Counted from the stretch's first letter, positions 8,678 through 16,573 are shown. The stretch: DNA of 64,000 bases from DATBDM01 sp034664425 (GCA_034664425.1 JAXDHR010000037.1:18806-82805), one strand, 5' to 3'. The notes: generated by a model not told the origin, from the sequence alone. Numbers and translations: made by a program.

Positions 8678-8697
8678 CTGAACAGCTGTTCAGCTAT
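8674..8697. promoter_or_regulatory. Perfect 24-bp palindromic ArsR/SmtB-type operator
   Basis: Two 12-bp halves, ATAGCTGAACAG and CTGTTCAGCTAT, form a perfect inverted repeat. The inner TGAACA/TGTTCA is the core known for SmtB/CzrA-type zinc sensors. It covers the ndh stop codon and lies across the spacer of the likely arsR promoter (TCGATA 8671-8676, TATGCT 8695-8700). TATGCT ends 7 bp before the ATG at 8708, so bound repressor would occlude RNA polymerase. Confidence 0.8.
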
Positions 8698-8707
8698 GCT
8701 GTCGTCG

Positions 8708-9049
8708 ATGGCGCACGGCAACCTCCGGCACGACCCCGCAGCGCTCGACGCCGGCTTCACGCGCGCGCTCGCCGACACGATGCAGGCGCTCGCGACGCCG
8801 AGCCGGCTGCACATCCTCGGGCGCCTCACCGCCGGACCCTGCGCGGTGTCCGAGCTCGCTGAGGCGATCGGCATGGAGTCCTCCGCCGTCTCGCACCAGC
8901 TGCGCGTCCTGCGCCACCTCGGGCTCGTCGTCGGCCGCCGCGACGGCCGCCGGATCGTCTACGACCTCCACGACGACCATGTCGGCGAGCTGCTCGAGCA
9001 GGCGATAGGGCACGTCGAGCACCTGCGCACCGGGGACAGCCGGGCATGA
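8708..9049 (+). CDS. ArsR/SmtB-family zinc-sensing repressor
   Basis: This 113-residue winged-helix regulator has TPSRLHILGRL, the recognition helix region SSAVSHQLRVLRHLGLV, and the wing RRDGRRIVYDL. The C-terminal helix carries D89-x-H91-x10-H102-x2-H105, matching the alpha5 metal site of CzrA/SmtB-type zinc (or cobalt) sensors. ATG 8708 is preferred over ATG 8696 because a TATGCT box ends 7 bp upstream and the earlier ATG lies within the operator. It overlaps a CDF exporter by 4 bp, so metal binding should release the operator and switch on both genes. Confidence 0.9.
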   Translation: MAHGNLRHDPAALDAGFTRALADTMQALATPSRLHILGRLTAGPCAVSELAEAIGMESSAVSHQLRVLRHLGLVVGRRDGRRIVYDLHDDHVGELLEQAIGHVEHLRTGDSRA

Positions 9050-9684
9050 GCGCGCACAGCCACTCGCACGGGCACTCACATGGCCTGATCGACGCCTCGA
9101 TCAAGCGCTCGCGAGCCGGAGTCCGCGCCGTGCTCGTCTCGCTCGCGGTGCTCATGGTCGCGGCGCTCGGGCAGACGGCGATCTTCGCGGTCTCGGGCTC
9201 GGTGGCACTGCTCGCCGACCTGATCCACAACTTCGGCGACGCGCTCACGGCCGTGCCGCTCGGCATCGCCTTCATCCTGCGCTCGGAGCGCGCGGAGCGC
9301 TTCGCGGGCCTGTTCGTGGTCGCGGCGATCTTCGTGAGCGCGTGCGTCGCGGGCGTCGAAGCGGTCAGCCGCCTCGTCCATCCGGCGGCGCCCGGCCACC
9401 TGTGGGCGCTGGCCGCCGCCGGGCTCATCGGCTACGCCGGCAACCGGGTGGCGGCGCACGTGCGCACGCGCGCGGGAGAGCGGCTCGAGAGCCCGGCTCT
9501 GATCGCCGACGGTCACCACGCGCGCGCCGACGCCTACGTCTCACTCGCCGTGATCGCCTCCGCCGCGGTCGTGGCCGTCGGCCTGCCGATCGCCGACCCG
9601 CTCATCGGCCTGGCCATCACCGTGGTCATCCTGCGCATCACGTGGCAGTCGTGGTCCACGGTCCGCGGCCGCGACCATCACTAA
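9046..9684 (+). CDS. Cation diffusion facilitator (zinc exporter), short form
   Basis: This 212-residue CDF protein exports divalent metal, most likely zinc, in exchange for protons. It begins with a His-rich tail (HSHSHGHSHG) that could collect metal. Six membrane helices follow, with the transport-site motifs H61-x3-D65 in LIHNFGD (TM2) and H158-x3-D162 in HHARAD (TM5). The protein stops soon after TM6, so the usual cytoplasmic metallochaperone-like domain of about 80 residues is absent. The 4-bp overlap with the ArsR gene shows coupled expression under the palindromic operator. Confidence 0.9.
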   Translation: MSAHSHSHGHSHGLIDASIKRSRAGVRAVLVSLAVLMVAALGQTAIFAVSGSVALLADLIHNFGDALTAVPLGIAFILRSERAERFAGLFVVAAIFVSACVAGVEAVSRLVHPAAPGHLWALAAAGLIGYAGNRVAAHVRTRAGERLESPALIADGHHARADAYVSLAVIASAAVVAVGLPIADPLIGLAITVVILRITWQSWSTVRGRDHH

Positions 9685-9715
9685 CTAACCTCCCGCGAGG
9701 TCGGCAGTTGCCGCC

Positions 9716-10222
9716 GTGCGCTTCGAGGCGGATGATGCGGCGATGCGGAGCGTCGAGCGGACCCGCAGTCGCGTGCTGAGCCGGCTCGCGGATGCGTACG
9801 CGGTGGACGCGCTCAGCGTCGTCACGCTGGAGGCGCGAGCCTCGGTGGCGCTGGCGGCGGGCACCGAGGAGGAGCTCGCCGGCTGTGTCTGGGACCTTCC
9901 CGCCCGCTGGCGGCGGGCCCGGCGCCGCGAGCGCCCCGGACCGCTCCGGCTCGTCGTCGAGGCCGAGCCGCTGCGGACCGTCGTCTGGCCGGCGGGCGCG
10001 CGCTCGCTCGTCATCGGGCGCGACGCCGACGCCGACCTGGTGATCGCCCATCCGACGGTCTCCGGCCGCCATGCCGAGCTCTCGCGCCGCGAGGGGTCGC
10101 TGCGCATCCGCGACCTCGGCTCGCTCAACGGGACGGCGCGCAACGGCCGAGCGGTCGAGGTCGCGACGCTGCGCCGCGACGACCTGCTGATGCTGGGCGC
10201 GGTGACGATCCGGCTGCGCTAG
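9716..10222 (+). CDS. DUF1707-like and FHA domain protein
   Basis: This 168-residue protein has two parts. Residues about 5-65 resemble DUF1707 (RLADAYAVDALSVVTLEAR and a following AGTEEELAGCVWDLP), a short helical domain common in actinobacteria. Residues about 90-168 form an FHA domain: RSLVIGRDADADLVI, HPTVSGRHAEL and DLGSLNGTARNG, which carry the Arg, Ser, His and Asn residues that read phosphothreonine. It is probably an intracellular adaptor for Ser/Thr kinase signalling; no kinase is nearby. GTG 9716 is chosen as start; an in-frame ATG at 9743 would cut into the first helix. Confidence 0.8.
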   Translation: MRFEADDAAMRSVERTRSRVLSRLADAYAVDALSVVTLEARASVALAAGTEEELAGCVWDLPARWRRARRRERPGPLRLVVEAEPLRTVVWPAGARSLVIGRDADADLVIAHPTVSGRHAELSRREGSLRIRDLGSLNGTARNGRAVEVATLRRDDLLMLGAVTIRLR

Positions 10223-10292
10223 TCGCGGCCGAGCTGGATCGCCACGATCCGATCCGGCCGGCGCGTGGCCGTCGGCGGCGACGAGCCGCAGC

Positions 10293-10754
10293 TCAGCTAC
10301 GCGTGGCGCCCGCGCGGATCATCTCGACCGCCTGCGCCACGCGCCGCTCGCGCGTCTCCTCGCGCTTGGCCTCCTCGACCCAGCGGGCGAACTCCTTGCG
10401 GTGGCTGAAGGCGAGGCCCTCGAAGCGCGCCTTCGCCTCGGGGTCGGCGGCGAGCGCGGAGGCGAGTGCGGGCGGCACGTCGACCTCGCGCGGCGCCGCG
10501 TCGAGCTCGAGCCGCAGGTCGACGACGTCGCCCGCCTCCACGCCGGCCTGCTCGCGGACCTCGCGGCGCAGGCCGATCAGGAACTCGCCGCCCATCCGCG
10601 CCACGCTCAGCCGGAACGTCCGGCCGTCGATGGTCGCGACCACGGGGAAGCGCTTCGCGCCCTCCCCCACGATCGCGACCTGCTCGTCGTCGAGCACGAA
10701 CGCGGCCGCGGGGCCGCGCGCGACGAGCGTGGCGGAGATGTGCAGCGAGCCCAT
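10293..10754 (-). CDS. DUF1905/YdeI-type protein
   Basis: This 153-residue protein combines a DUF1905-like beta barrel (residues about 1-85, with FPVVATIDGRTFRLSVARMGGEFLIGLRREVREQAGVEAGD) and a C-terminal YdeI/OmpD-associated helical tail (ALASALAADPEAKARFEGLAFSHRKEF). Such proteins are widespread and have no settled biochemical role; some are linked to bacteriocin resistance. ATG 10754 lies 2 bp from the stop of the upstream glyoxalase-type gene, so they form a two-gene operon. Confidence 0.75.
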   Translation of the reverse strand: MGSLHISATLVARGPAAAFVLDDEQVAIVGEGAKRFPVVATIDGRTFRLSVARMGGEFLIGLRREVREQAGVEAGDVVDLRLELDAAPREVDVPPALASALAADPEAKARFEGLAFSHRKEFARWVEEAKREETRERRVAQAVEMIRAGATRS

Positions 10755-10756
10755 CC

Positions 10757-11149
10757 TCAGGGGCCCTCGACGACCATGAGCGCGTTGTTCTCCGGGTCGC
10801 GGAACCAGAACATCGGCGGGACGGGCTCGCCCATGCGGCTGACCTCGTCGTCGACGTCGACGCCCTTGTCGCGCAGCTCGGCATGGACGCCGTCGACGTC
10901 GGCCGTCTGCAGCGCGATGCCGGTCTGGACGTTGCCGGCCGAGCTCCCGGGCGGGGGCGGGGCGATCGCGATCGTCGTCTCGGCGCCCTCGGGGGCGACC
11001 TCGACCCAGCGGTATTCGCCGCCGAAGGGAACGTCGACGCGCTTCTCGAAGCCCAGCGTGTCGACGTAGAAGGCGATGGCGCGATCGACGTCGGCGACCG
11101 GCACGATCACGGTGCCGATGCGGGGAATGCGGGTGGTCGTACTGCTCAC
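10757..11149 (-). CDS. VOC/glyoxalase family protein
   Basis: This 130-residue protein has a vicinal-oxygen-chelate fold made of two beta-alpha-beta-beta-beta units: VIVPVADVDRAIAFYVDTLGFEKR in the first and LQTADVDGVHAELRDKGVD with FWFRDPENNALMVVEG in the second. The terminal Glu is a common metal ligand. Family members act as dioxygenases, lyases, isomerases or antibiotic-binding proteins, and the substrate is not readable. A GGAGG ribosome binding site lies before the ATG. It is the first gene of the pair with the DUF1905 protein. Confidence 0.8.
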   Translation of the reverse strand: MSSTTTRIPRIGTVIVPVADVDRAIAFYVDTLGFEKRVDVPFGGEYRWVEVAPEGAETTIAIAPPPPGSSAGNVQTGIALQTADVDGVHAELRDKGVDVDDEVSRMGEPVPPMFWFRDPENNALMVVEGP

Positions 11150-11199
11150 GACGGCCTCCTGGAGTTGGGTGACATGGGCTGAGACCAGGCCGTGCGGCG

Positions 11200-11307
11200 A
11201 AACTCATCGCTGCGCGAGTCGCGCCGCAACCGCGGGTCGAGCAGCGGCATCAGCGCATCGACGACGACGCCGAGCACGACGATCAGCACCGTACTCCACA
11301 GCGTCAG
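11200..11307 (-). pseudogene. C-terminal relic of a DppB-type ABC permease
   Basis: About 36 codons read LTLWSTVLIVVLGVVVDALMP and then LLDPRLR, which looks like the last membrane helix and conserved LDPR tail of oligopeptide/dipeptide ABC permeases. Nothing else of such a transporter is present; the interval 11150-11433 holds no intact gene. I read this as a leftover of a deleted transport operon, by motif only. Confidence 0.4.
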
Positions 11308-11433
11308 CGCCGCGAGCGTCGCGCTCTCCGACGCGCTCGGCTCGATCGCCGCGGGCGCGTCCGCGGACGCGTCACGTTCACGGAGCCGGCCCAGCCAGTC
11401 GAGGTGCCCTCCAGTCGTGTATCCAGTACCCCG

Positions 11434-12399
11434 ATGCTCGAGCTCCCGGACGAGGAACGCGCGCTCGTGCGCGAGGGGCCGCCGCCGCGTGGCGGCGACG
11501 CGATGCGCGCGAAGCTCACGGACGCCCGCTTCAGCGATCCGGCGTGGATCTTCGAGCGCAAGCTCGATGGGATCCGCTGCATCGCGGTGCGTGACCGCGG
11601 CGCCGTGCACCTGTGGTCACGCAACGACCTCCCGCTCGACGGCCGCTATCCCGAGCTCGTGCAGGCGCTCGGCGCGGAGGCGGCGCCGAGCTTCGCGATC
11701 GACGGCGAGATCGTCGCCTTCGACCGCGGCCGGACGAGCTTCGCCCGGCTCGCCCAGCGAGGACAGCGGCCCGTCGCGGCCTACCTCTATGTGTTCGACG
11801 TCCTCTGGCTCGACGGCTGCGATGTTCGCGGGTTGCCGCTGCGCAGCCGGAAGCGGATCCTGCGCCGGGCGCTCGCCTTCCGCGGCCGGGTGCGGCTGAC
11901 CGCACATCGCAACGCCGACGGCGAGGCCTACTTCGCCGAGGCCTGCCGCCGCGGCTGGGAGGGGCTGATCGCCAAGCGGGCCGACAGTACCTACGGGTCG
12001 CGCCGCTCCGGCGACTGGCTCAAGTTCAAGTGCGAGCACGGCCAGGAGCTGGTGATCGGCGGCTATACGGCTCCGCGCGGATCGCGGACGCGTCTCGGCG
12101 CGCTGCTGGTCGGCGTCTACGACGGCGATGCGCTGCGCTACGCCGGCAAGGTCGGCACCGGCTTCGACCACGCGACGCTCGACGCCCTCGGCGACCGCCT
12201 CGATGCGCTGCGCAGCGAGCGGCCGCCGTTCGCCGACGCCGACGCGATCCGCGAGCGCGACGTGACGTGGGTGCGTCCGCAGCTCGTCGCCCAGATCGGC
12301 TTCACGGAGTGGACCGGCCAGGGCCGCCTGCGCCATCCGCGCTTCCAGGGCCTGCGCGAGGACAAGGCGGCCCGCGACGTCGTCCGCGAGGCACCATGA
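11434..12399 (+). CDS. ATP-dependent DNA ligase (LigD/LigC-like)
   Basis: This 321-residue protein is a two-domain ATP-dependent DNA ligase. The nucleotidyltransferase domain has motif I ERKLDGIR with the adenylated Lys, DGEIVAFDRG (motif III region), YVFDVLWLDG, motif IV WEGLIAKR and motif V WLKFKC. The C-terminal OB fold includes LLVGVYDGDALRYAGKVGTGF and ends VGFTEWT-like. It matches the ligase module of bacterial non-homologous end-joining enzymes but lacks fused polymerase or nuclease domains. A separate LigD-type polymerase lies at 29418-30473; no Ku gene is seen here. ATG 11434 is used; an upstream in-frame start adds ten unconvincing residues. Confidence 0.88.
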   Translation: MLELPDEERALVREGPPPRGGDAMRAKLTDARFSDPAWIFERKLDGIRCIAVRDRGAVHLWSRNDLPLDGRYPELVQALGAEAAPSFAIDGEIVAFDRGRTSFARLAQRGQRPVAAYLYVFDVLWLDGCDVRGLPLRSRKRILRRALAFRGRVRLTAHRNADGEAYFAEACRRGWEGLIAKRADSTYGSRRSGDWLKFKCEHGQELVIGGYTAPRGSRTRLGALLVGVYDGDALRYAGKVGTGFDHATLDALGDRLDALRSERPPFADADAIRERDVTWVRPQLVAQIGFTEWTGQGRLRHPRFQGLREDKAARDVVREAP

Positions 12400-12455
12400 A
12401 CGCGGCGTGAGGCCGAAGCGCAGGGATGCGAGGGGGCGGGGCGAAATCCCCCGCC

Positions 12456-12926
12456 GTGGCGCTGATCCCCGACGAGGACGTTCGCTTCGAGCACCGCTGG
12501 CACCTGGTTCAGCGCGCCGGCCGCGCGATCCTCGCCCTCGGCATCGTCGCCGCCGTGCTCGGGATCTTCGGCACGGGCCCGCTCGCGTCGACCACCGCCG
12601 ACGCCCCCGGCGGAACGTTCTCGGTCGACTACGACCGCTTCCTGCGCACGGCCCAGTCGTCGAACCTGCAGATCTCGACGCAGACGTCCCGCGGCCCAGC
12701 CACCGTCGCGATCGCGCAGAGCTACCTCAACGCCACCGGCCTCTCGGGCGTCTCGCCGCAACCGGACTCCGAGACCGCGCGCGGGAACCGCGTCGTGCTC
12801 ACCTGGCAGGGCTCGCTGCCCGACCAGATCCAGGTGCAGATCGCGCCGCAGACCATCGGCGTGCACCGCGCGACGATCTGGGTCGCCGGCACACCCGTGC
12901 GCTTCCGGCAGGTGACCTGGCCATGA
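12456..12926 (+). CDS. Hypothetical single-pass membrane protein
   Basis: This 156-residue protein has one membrane helix (AILALGIVAAVLGIFGTGPLA, about residues 25-45) and an extracytoplasmic beta-rich domain without known relatives. GTG 12456 is chosen; an in-frame ATG at 12426 would add ten residues. Its stop overlaps the ATG of the DUF421 gene, and pairing of a one-helix protein with DUF421 suggests a small two-component membrane assembly. No function is known. Confidence 0.65.
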   Translation: MALIPDEDVRFEHRWHLVQRAGRAILALGIVAAVLGIFGTGPLASTTADAPGGTFSVDYDRFLRTAQSSNLQISTQTSRGPATVAIAQSYLNATGLSGVSPQPDSETARGNRVVLTWQGSLPDQIQVQIAPQTIGVHRATIWVAGTPVRFRQVTWP

Positions 12927-13363
12927 TCCCCGTCGTCCGTGCGCTCGCGGTGTACGCGTTCCTGCTCGTCCTCATGCGGGTGATGGGCAAGCGCTCGCTC
13001 GCCCAGGTGACGGTCTTCGACTTCGTCGTGCTGCTGATCATCTCCGAGGCGACGCAGCAGGCGATGACCGGCAACGACTTCTCGGTCACGAACGCGGCGA
13101 TCCTCGTCACCACCCTCGTCGGGCTCCAGCGCCTGGCGGACAAGCTGACCGACCGCTCGCCGCGCAGCGATCGCTGGTTCAACGACGTCCCCACGGTGAT
13201 CGTCGAGGACGGCCGGCCGCTCGCCGACCGCATGTCGCACCACGACCTCACGGAGGGCGAGGTGCTCGAGGAGGCGCGCAAGGCGCAGGGCATCGAGCGC
13301 TTCGAGCAGATCAGGTACGCCGTGCTCGAGCGCGACGGCAGCATCTCGGTCATCCAGCGCTGA
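12923..13363 (+). CDS. DUF421 (YetF-like) membrane protein
   Basis: This 146-residue protein belongs to DUF421: three N-terminal helices with the signature LMRVMGKRSLAQVTVFDFVVLLIISE, then a cytoplasmic domain with VPTVIVEDGRPL, HHDLTEGEVLEEAR and a final RYAVLERDGSISVI. Family members of Bacillus contribute to spore germination or stress responses, but the molecular activity is unknown. It starts in a 4-bp overlap with the preceding one-helix protein gene and ends shortly before a two-way hairpin. Confidence 0.88.
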   Translation: MIPVVRALAVYAFLLVLMRVMGKRSLAQVTVFDFVVLLIISEATQQAMTGNDFSVTNAAILVTTLVGLQRLADKLTDRSPRSDRWFNDVPTVIVEDGRPLADRMSHHDLTEGEVLEEARKAQGIERFEQIRYAVLERDGSISVIQR

Positions 13364-13376
13364 CCGCGGCGGCGGC

Positions 13377-13403
13377 CCGGCGCGGCCCCCAGGACCGCGC
13401 CGG
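13377..13403. terminator. Hairpin between convergent genes
   Basis: CCGGCGCGG and CCGCGCCGG form a 9-bp perfect stem around a 9-base loop, between the convergent DUF421 gene and a small exported-protein gene. There is no T run. Position suggests a bidirectional terminator. Confidence 0.5.
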
Positions 13404-13413
13404 ACCCGTCGGT

Positions 13414-13749
13414 TCACGCCCGCACGTGCGAGCGGGGGAAGCGGCCGGTCGAGACCGCGAACCCTGTCGCCGCGCCGAGCGCGGCGAGCAGCGCGGCGCT
13501 GGGCAGGACGTACACCAGCGGCGCGATGCCGTCGTCGGAGCCCTTCGGCGCGCTGCGCTGGACCGGCTGCGCTGCGAGCGCGGTCGACGCGTGCAGGCCC
13601 GGGACGCGCTGGTCGGGGTTGCGCAGGTCCTGGGTGGGCGCGGCCGGGCCGGAGGCCTGCGGCGGCTCGACGACCATGGCGCTCGCCGCGGGGGCGGCGA
13701 TGGCCAGGGACGCCAGCGCGATGGTGATGCAGCGGGTGTGGCGAGACAT
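13414..13749 (-). CDS. Small exported protein with C-terminal membrane anchor
   Basis: This 111-residue protein has an N-terminal signal peptide (CITIALASLAIAAPAASA) and a low-complexity middle rich in Pro, Gln and Ala. A C-terminal hydrophobic helix (LVYVLPSAALLAALGAATGFAV) is followed by Arg residues, which predicts a protein tethered to the outer face of the membrane. An excellent ribosome binding site (AAAGGAGGGG) precedes ATG 13749. No domain is recognised; the pattern resembles small surface-anchored actinobacterial proteins of unknown role. Confidence 0.65.
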   Translation of the reverse strand: MSRHTRCITIALASLAIAAPAASAMVVEPPQASGPAAPTQDLRNPDQRVPGLHASTALAAQPVQRSAPKGSDDGIAPLVYVLPSAALLAALGAATGFAVSTGRFPRSHVRA

Positions 13750-13885
13750 GAGCCCCTCCTTTCGGGCGACTCCGGTGGCGGGTCGCCGGTGATCGGAACA
13801 GGGCGAGCGTCCGCCCTTGCGGTAACGCCGCAGCGTCGATTCGGTAACGAAGCGGAGATCCCGATCGGGTGTCATACGGATGAAC

Positions 13886-13891
13886 TAGGGT
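13886..13891 (+). promoter_or_regulatory. TAGGGT -10 box, leaderless start of the HD gene
   Basis: TAGGGT ends 7 bp before GTG 13899. This makes an alternative GTG at 13890, which overlaps the box, an unlikely start. Confidence 0.5.
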
Positions 13892-13898
13892 GCGCCAC

Positions 13899-14465
13899 GT
13901 GCACGAGCCAGGCCCCTTCATCCAGACGCTCTCCGGACGCCGTGTGAACCCACTCGACGCCGCGCCGGAGGACATCGACCCTGGCGACATCGCCCGCGCA
14001 CTGGCCAACACCTGCCGGTTCGGGGGCCACAGCAGGGCGTTCTACTCGGTCGCCCAGCACTCGGCGATCGTCTGCGACCTGCTGGAGGAGCGCGGCGCCA
14101 CGCCCGACGAGCTGATGGCGGCGCTGCTGCACGACGCCGCGGAGGCCTACCTCGGCGACCTCCCCCACCCGCTCAAGCACCGCAGCGAACTCGGCGCCCA
14201 GTTCCGCGCGGCGGAGAAGCGTTTGGAGGCGGTGATCGACGCGCGCTTCGCGCTGCCCGACGCGTCCGCACGCGTGAAGCCGCTCGACCGCGCGCTACTG
14301 GCGACGGAGCGGCGCACGTTCAGCGAGGTCACGTGGTACTGGCCGGAGCTCGACGGCGCCGAGGAGCTCGACCTCGAGATCGAGCCGTGGCCGCCCGACC
14401 GCGCCCAGCACGAGTTCACGCGCCGCTACGAGCGGATCGAGGCGATGCGCTCCTCGGGTCGGTGA
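13899..14465 (+). CDS. HD-domain phosphohydrolase (YfbR-like)
   Basis: This 188-residue HD-family protein has the metal-binding residues in RFGGHSRAFYSVAQHS, LLHDAAEAYLGDLPHPLK (the HD pair) and a later PLDRALLATE Asp. Similar proteins are 5'-deoxynucleotidases that dephosphorylate deoxyribonucleoside monophosphates, and the PxPLK segment after HD is typical of this group. GTG 13899 is chosen because of the TAGGGT box 7 bp upstream. It stands alone between a convergent-side hairpin and the next leaderless gene. Substrate is inferred from family only. Confidence 0.78.
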   Translation: MHEPGPFIQTLSGRRVNPLDAAPEDIDPGDIARALANTCRFGGHSRAFYSVAQHSAIVCDLLEERGATPDELMAALLHDAAEAYLGDLPHPLKHRSELGAQFRAAEKRLEAVIDARFALPDASARVKPLDRALLATERRTFSEVTWYWPELDGAEELDLEIEPWPPDRAQHEFTRRYERIEAMRSSGR

Positions 14466-14490
14466 CGTCACCACCGTAATCGCGTATGGT
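14462..14490 (+). promoter_or_regulatory. Leaderless-type promoter
   Basis: GTGACG at 14462-14467, a 17-bp spacer and TATGGT at 14485-14490, which ends 7 bp before ATG 14498. The -35 box is identical to that at 3902. Confidence 0.55.
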
Positions 14491-14497
14491 GGTGACG

Positions 14498-15187
14498 ATG
14501 GGGAGGCAGTCCGACCGCTACGAGCCGCTGCCGAGCCTGCTCGAGCTGCCCGGCCACCTGATGCGCAAGCTGCCGCCGCGCCTGCGCCGGCCGGTTCAGG
14601 TCGCAGCCCTGGCGCTGCTACTCGCGATCGTCGCGGCGGCGATCGTCGCACTGCCGCGCATCCGCGCGGACCAGCGCGCACAGGACGCCCGCGACGCCCG
14701 CCGCAGCGCCGCCGCCCTCAGCGCGCTGAAGGCGCGCTACGCCCGCGAGGCACGGCCTCGCCGCGGGCGCGGGCCGGCCAGCGGCGGGATCGACGGCTCG
14801 CGCGCGCTCGCCGCTCGCCGCGCGCTCGCCGCCGGGTTGGAGGCGGCGGTGCTCGCCGATGCCCGCGCACGCGCCCGCCGCGGCCAGCTGCGCGGCCGCT
14901 ACGCGGCAGCCACGTGCACGCGCTATCCCAAGGGCCTTCACGACCGCCCGCCGGCCGATGAGCTCGGCCGTGCCGTCGTGCCCGTCCAGTGCCTCGCCGT
15001 CAGCGCCGATGTCGCCGCGCGCGCGCACCTGACCAACGGATCGCTGATCGGCCAGCCCTACCGGGCGGTCGTCGACTTCGCCCGCGGCCGCTACGCGTTC
15101 TGCAAGATCGTCCAGCAGCCCGGCGAGCTGTCGATCCAGCGCGATTCGGTGCTGACGATCCCCCGGGCCTGCCGCGGGACGCCGTGA
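14498..15187 (+). CDS. Hypothetical membrane-anchored protein
   Basis: This 229-residue protein has a short cytoplasmic head, one membrane helix (VAALALLLAIVAAAIVALP, about residues 34-52), an Ala/Arg-rich coiled-coil-like stretch to about residue 130, and a terminal domain with two or three Cys (ATCTRYPKGL, VPVQCLAVSA, YAFCKIVQ, PRACRG). The Cys suggest disulfides outside the cell. ATG 14498 fits the TATGGT promoter; an ATG at 14486 would overlap that box. Its stop overlaps the GTG of the CGNR gene, so the two are co-expressed. No function is known. Confidence 0.6.
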   Translation: MGRQSDRYEPLPSLLELPGHLMRKLPPRLRRPVQVAALALLLAIVAAAIVALPRIRADQRAQDARDARRSAAALSALKARYAREARPRRGRGPASGGIDGSRALAARRALAAGLEAAVLADARARARRGQLRGRYAAATCTRYPKGLHDRPPADELGRAVVPVQCLAVSADVAARAHLTNGSLIGQPYRAVVDFARGRYAFCKIVQQPGELSIQRDSVLTIPRACRGTP

Positions 15188-15765
15188 CCGACGCCCTCTA
15201 CGACCCGGGGCCGCAGTCGGGCGACCGCCCCCCGGCGCCCGGCCGCCTCGGGCTCGTGCAGGCGTTCGTCAACTCGCACTTCAGCCTCGGCGCCGACCGC
15301 GGGGCGGACCGCTTCGCCGCCGCCGACGGGTTGGCCGCCTGGCTCGGCGAGCGCGGGCTGGCGCCGGGCGCCATCGGCGCCGGTGAGCTCGCACGCGCGG
15401 TCGCCGTGCGCGAGGGCCTGCGCGCCCAGCTGGCCGAGCACAACGGGGCCGCCGCGGCCCCCGAGGCGCTGGCGCGGCTGCGCGCTGCCGCCGAGCGAGT
15501 GCCTGCGGCGTGGCGCGTCGACGCCGCAGGGGCGATCGTCCCCGCGCCCGCGGGCGCGGGCGTCGCAGCGGCGCTCGGCCTCGTGCTGGCCGCCGTGCAC
15601 GAGGCCCGCGCCGACGGGACGTGGCCGCGCCTGAAGGCCTGCCCGGGGCGCCACTGCGGCTGGGCGTTCTACGACCACTCCCGCAACGGCGGCGGTACGT
15701 GGTGCTCGATGCGGGTCTGCGGCGGGCGCGAGAAGGCGCGCGCCTACCGCCGGCGGGCGCGCTGA
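15184..15765 (+). CDS. CGNR zinc-finger (ABATE domain) regulator
   Basis: This 193-residue protein has an N-terminal ABATE-like domain with LVQAFVNSHFSLGADRGADRF and a helical stretch of Arg-rich turns. The C-terminal zinc finger reads LKACPGRHCGWAFYDHSRNG followed by WCSMRVCGGREKARAYRRR; the last block corresponds to the CGNR motif with Gly for Asn. Four Cys can hold zinc. Such proteins are presumed transcription factors that sense small ligands through the ABATE domain. It begins at GTG inside the stop of the preceding gene. Confidence 0.85.
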   Translation: MTDALYDPGPQSGDRPPAPGRLGLVQAFVNSHFSLGADRGADRFAAADGLAAWLGERGLAPGAIGAGELARAVAVREGLRAQLAEHNGAAAAPEALARLRAAAERVPAAWRVDAAGAIVPAPAGAGVAAALGLVLAAVHEARADGTWPRLKACPGRHCGWAFYDHSRNGGGTWCSMRVCGGREKARAYRRRAR

Positions 15766-15805
15766 GCGACCGCACGGCGCAGGTTCGCTCGCGGCGCCGA
15801 GGCGG

Positions 15806-16573
15806 TCAGGCGACGAGGCCGGCGCCCATGGCGCCGTCCACGAGCAGCACCGCGCCGGAGACGAAGGACGCCTCGTCGCCGGCCAGGTACGCCACCGCTC
15901 CCGCGACGTCATCCGCGCATCCGACGCGCCCGATCGGTGCCAGCGGCCAGGTCGACGCGTCGTCCCCCCTCTCGGGGTCGCTCGCCGGGCCGATGTGGAT
16001 CATGCCGGGCGCCGTCGTGCCCGGACAGACGCAATTGGATCGCACGCCGGCCGCGGCGCCGTCGAGCGCCAGCATCTTCGACAGCATGATCATCGCCGCC
16101 TTCGTGACTGAGTAGGCGCCGATCGCCTGCTCGCCGCGCAGGCCGGCGTCGGAGGCGATGTGCACCATCGAGCCGCGCGTGTCGGTGAGCGCCGGCATGC
16201 ATGCGCGCGCGTAGAGGAAGCCGCCGCGGACGTTCGCCGACATCAGCCGGTCGAACTCGGCGACCGGCGTGTCGACGAGGCGCTCGAAGAGCGCGATGCC
16301 CGCGTTGTTGACCAGCACGTCGAGGCGCCCCGTCGTCGCCAGGGCCGCGCCGACCGAGCGCTCGACGTCGTCCTCGTCGGCGGCGTCGGCGGCGACGAAG
16401 CGGGCGCCCGCGCCGAGCCGCTCCTCCGCCGCCCGGCCGCGCGCCTCGTCGCGGCCGGTGACGACGACGCGCGCGCCGTCGCGCGCGAGCCGCTCGGCGA
16501 TCGCGAGCCCGATCCCGGCGGTCCCGCCGGTGATCAGCGCCGCCTTGCCCTCGAATGCCCGCGCGGCCATCAT
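15806..16573 (-). CDS. Short-chain dehydrogenase/reductase
   Basis: This 255-residue classical SDR has the NAD(P)-binding TGGTAGIGLA (residues 15-24), NNAG at 89-92, the catalytic Ser in HIASDAG (about 141) and Y154-x3-K158 in YSVTK. TGR after the second strand does not settle NAD against NADP. Its ATG overlaps the stop of the APC permease in TGATG, so it is translated after the permease. It probably oxidises the compound that the permease imports, in concert with the divergent kinase/epimerase operon; this is inference. Confidence 0.88.
   Translation of the reverse strand: MMAARAFEGKAALITGGTAGIGLAIAERLARDGARVVVTGRDEARGRAAEERLGAGARFVAADAADEDDVERSVGAALATTGRLDVLVNNAGIALFERLVDTPVAEFDRLMSANVRGGFLYARACMPALTDTRGSMVHIASDAGLRGEQAIGAYSVTKAAMIMLSKMLALDGAAAGVRSNCVCPGTTAPGMIHIGPASDPERGDDASTWPLAPIGRVGCADDVAGAVAYLAGDEASFVSGAVLLVDGAMGAGLVA

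Noticed and set aside
8696..8707. Earlier ATG for the ArsR gene
   Set aside because: It overlaps the operator and the -10 box; ATG 8708 has the regular 7-bp spacing.
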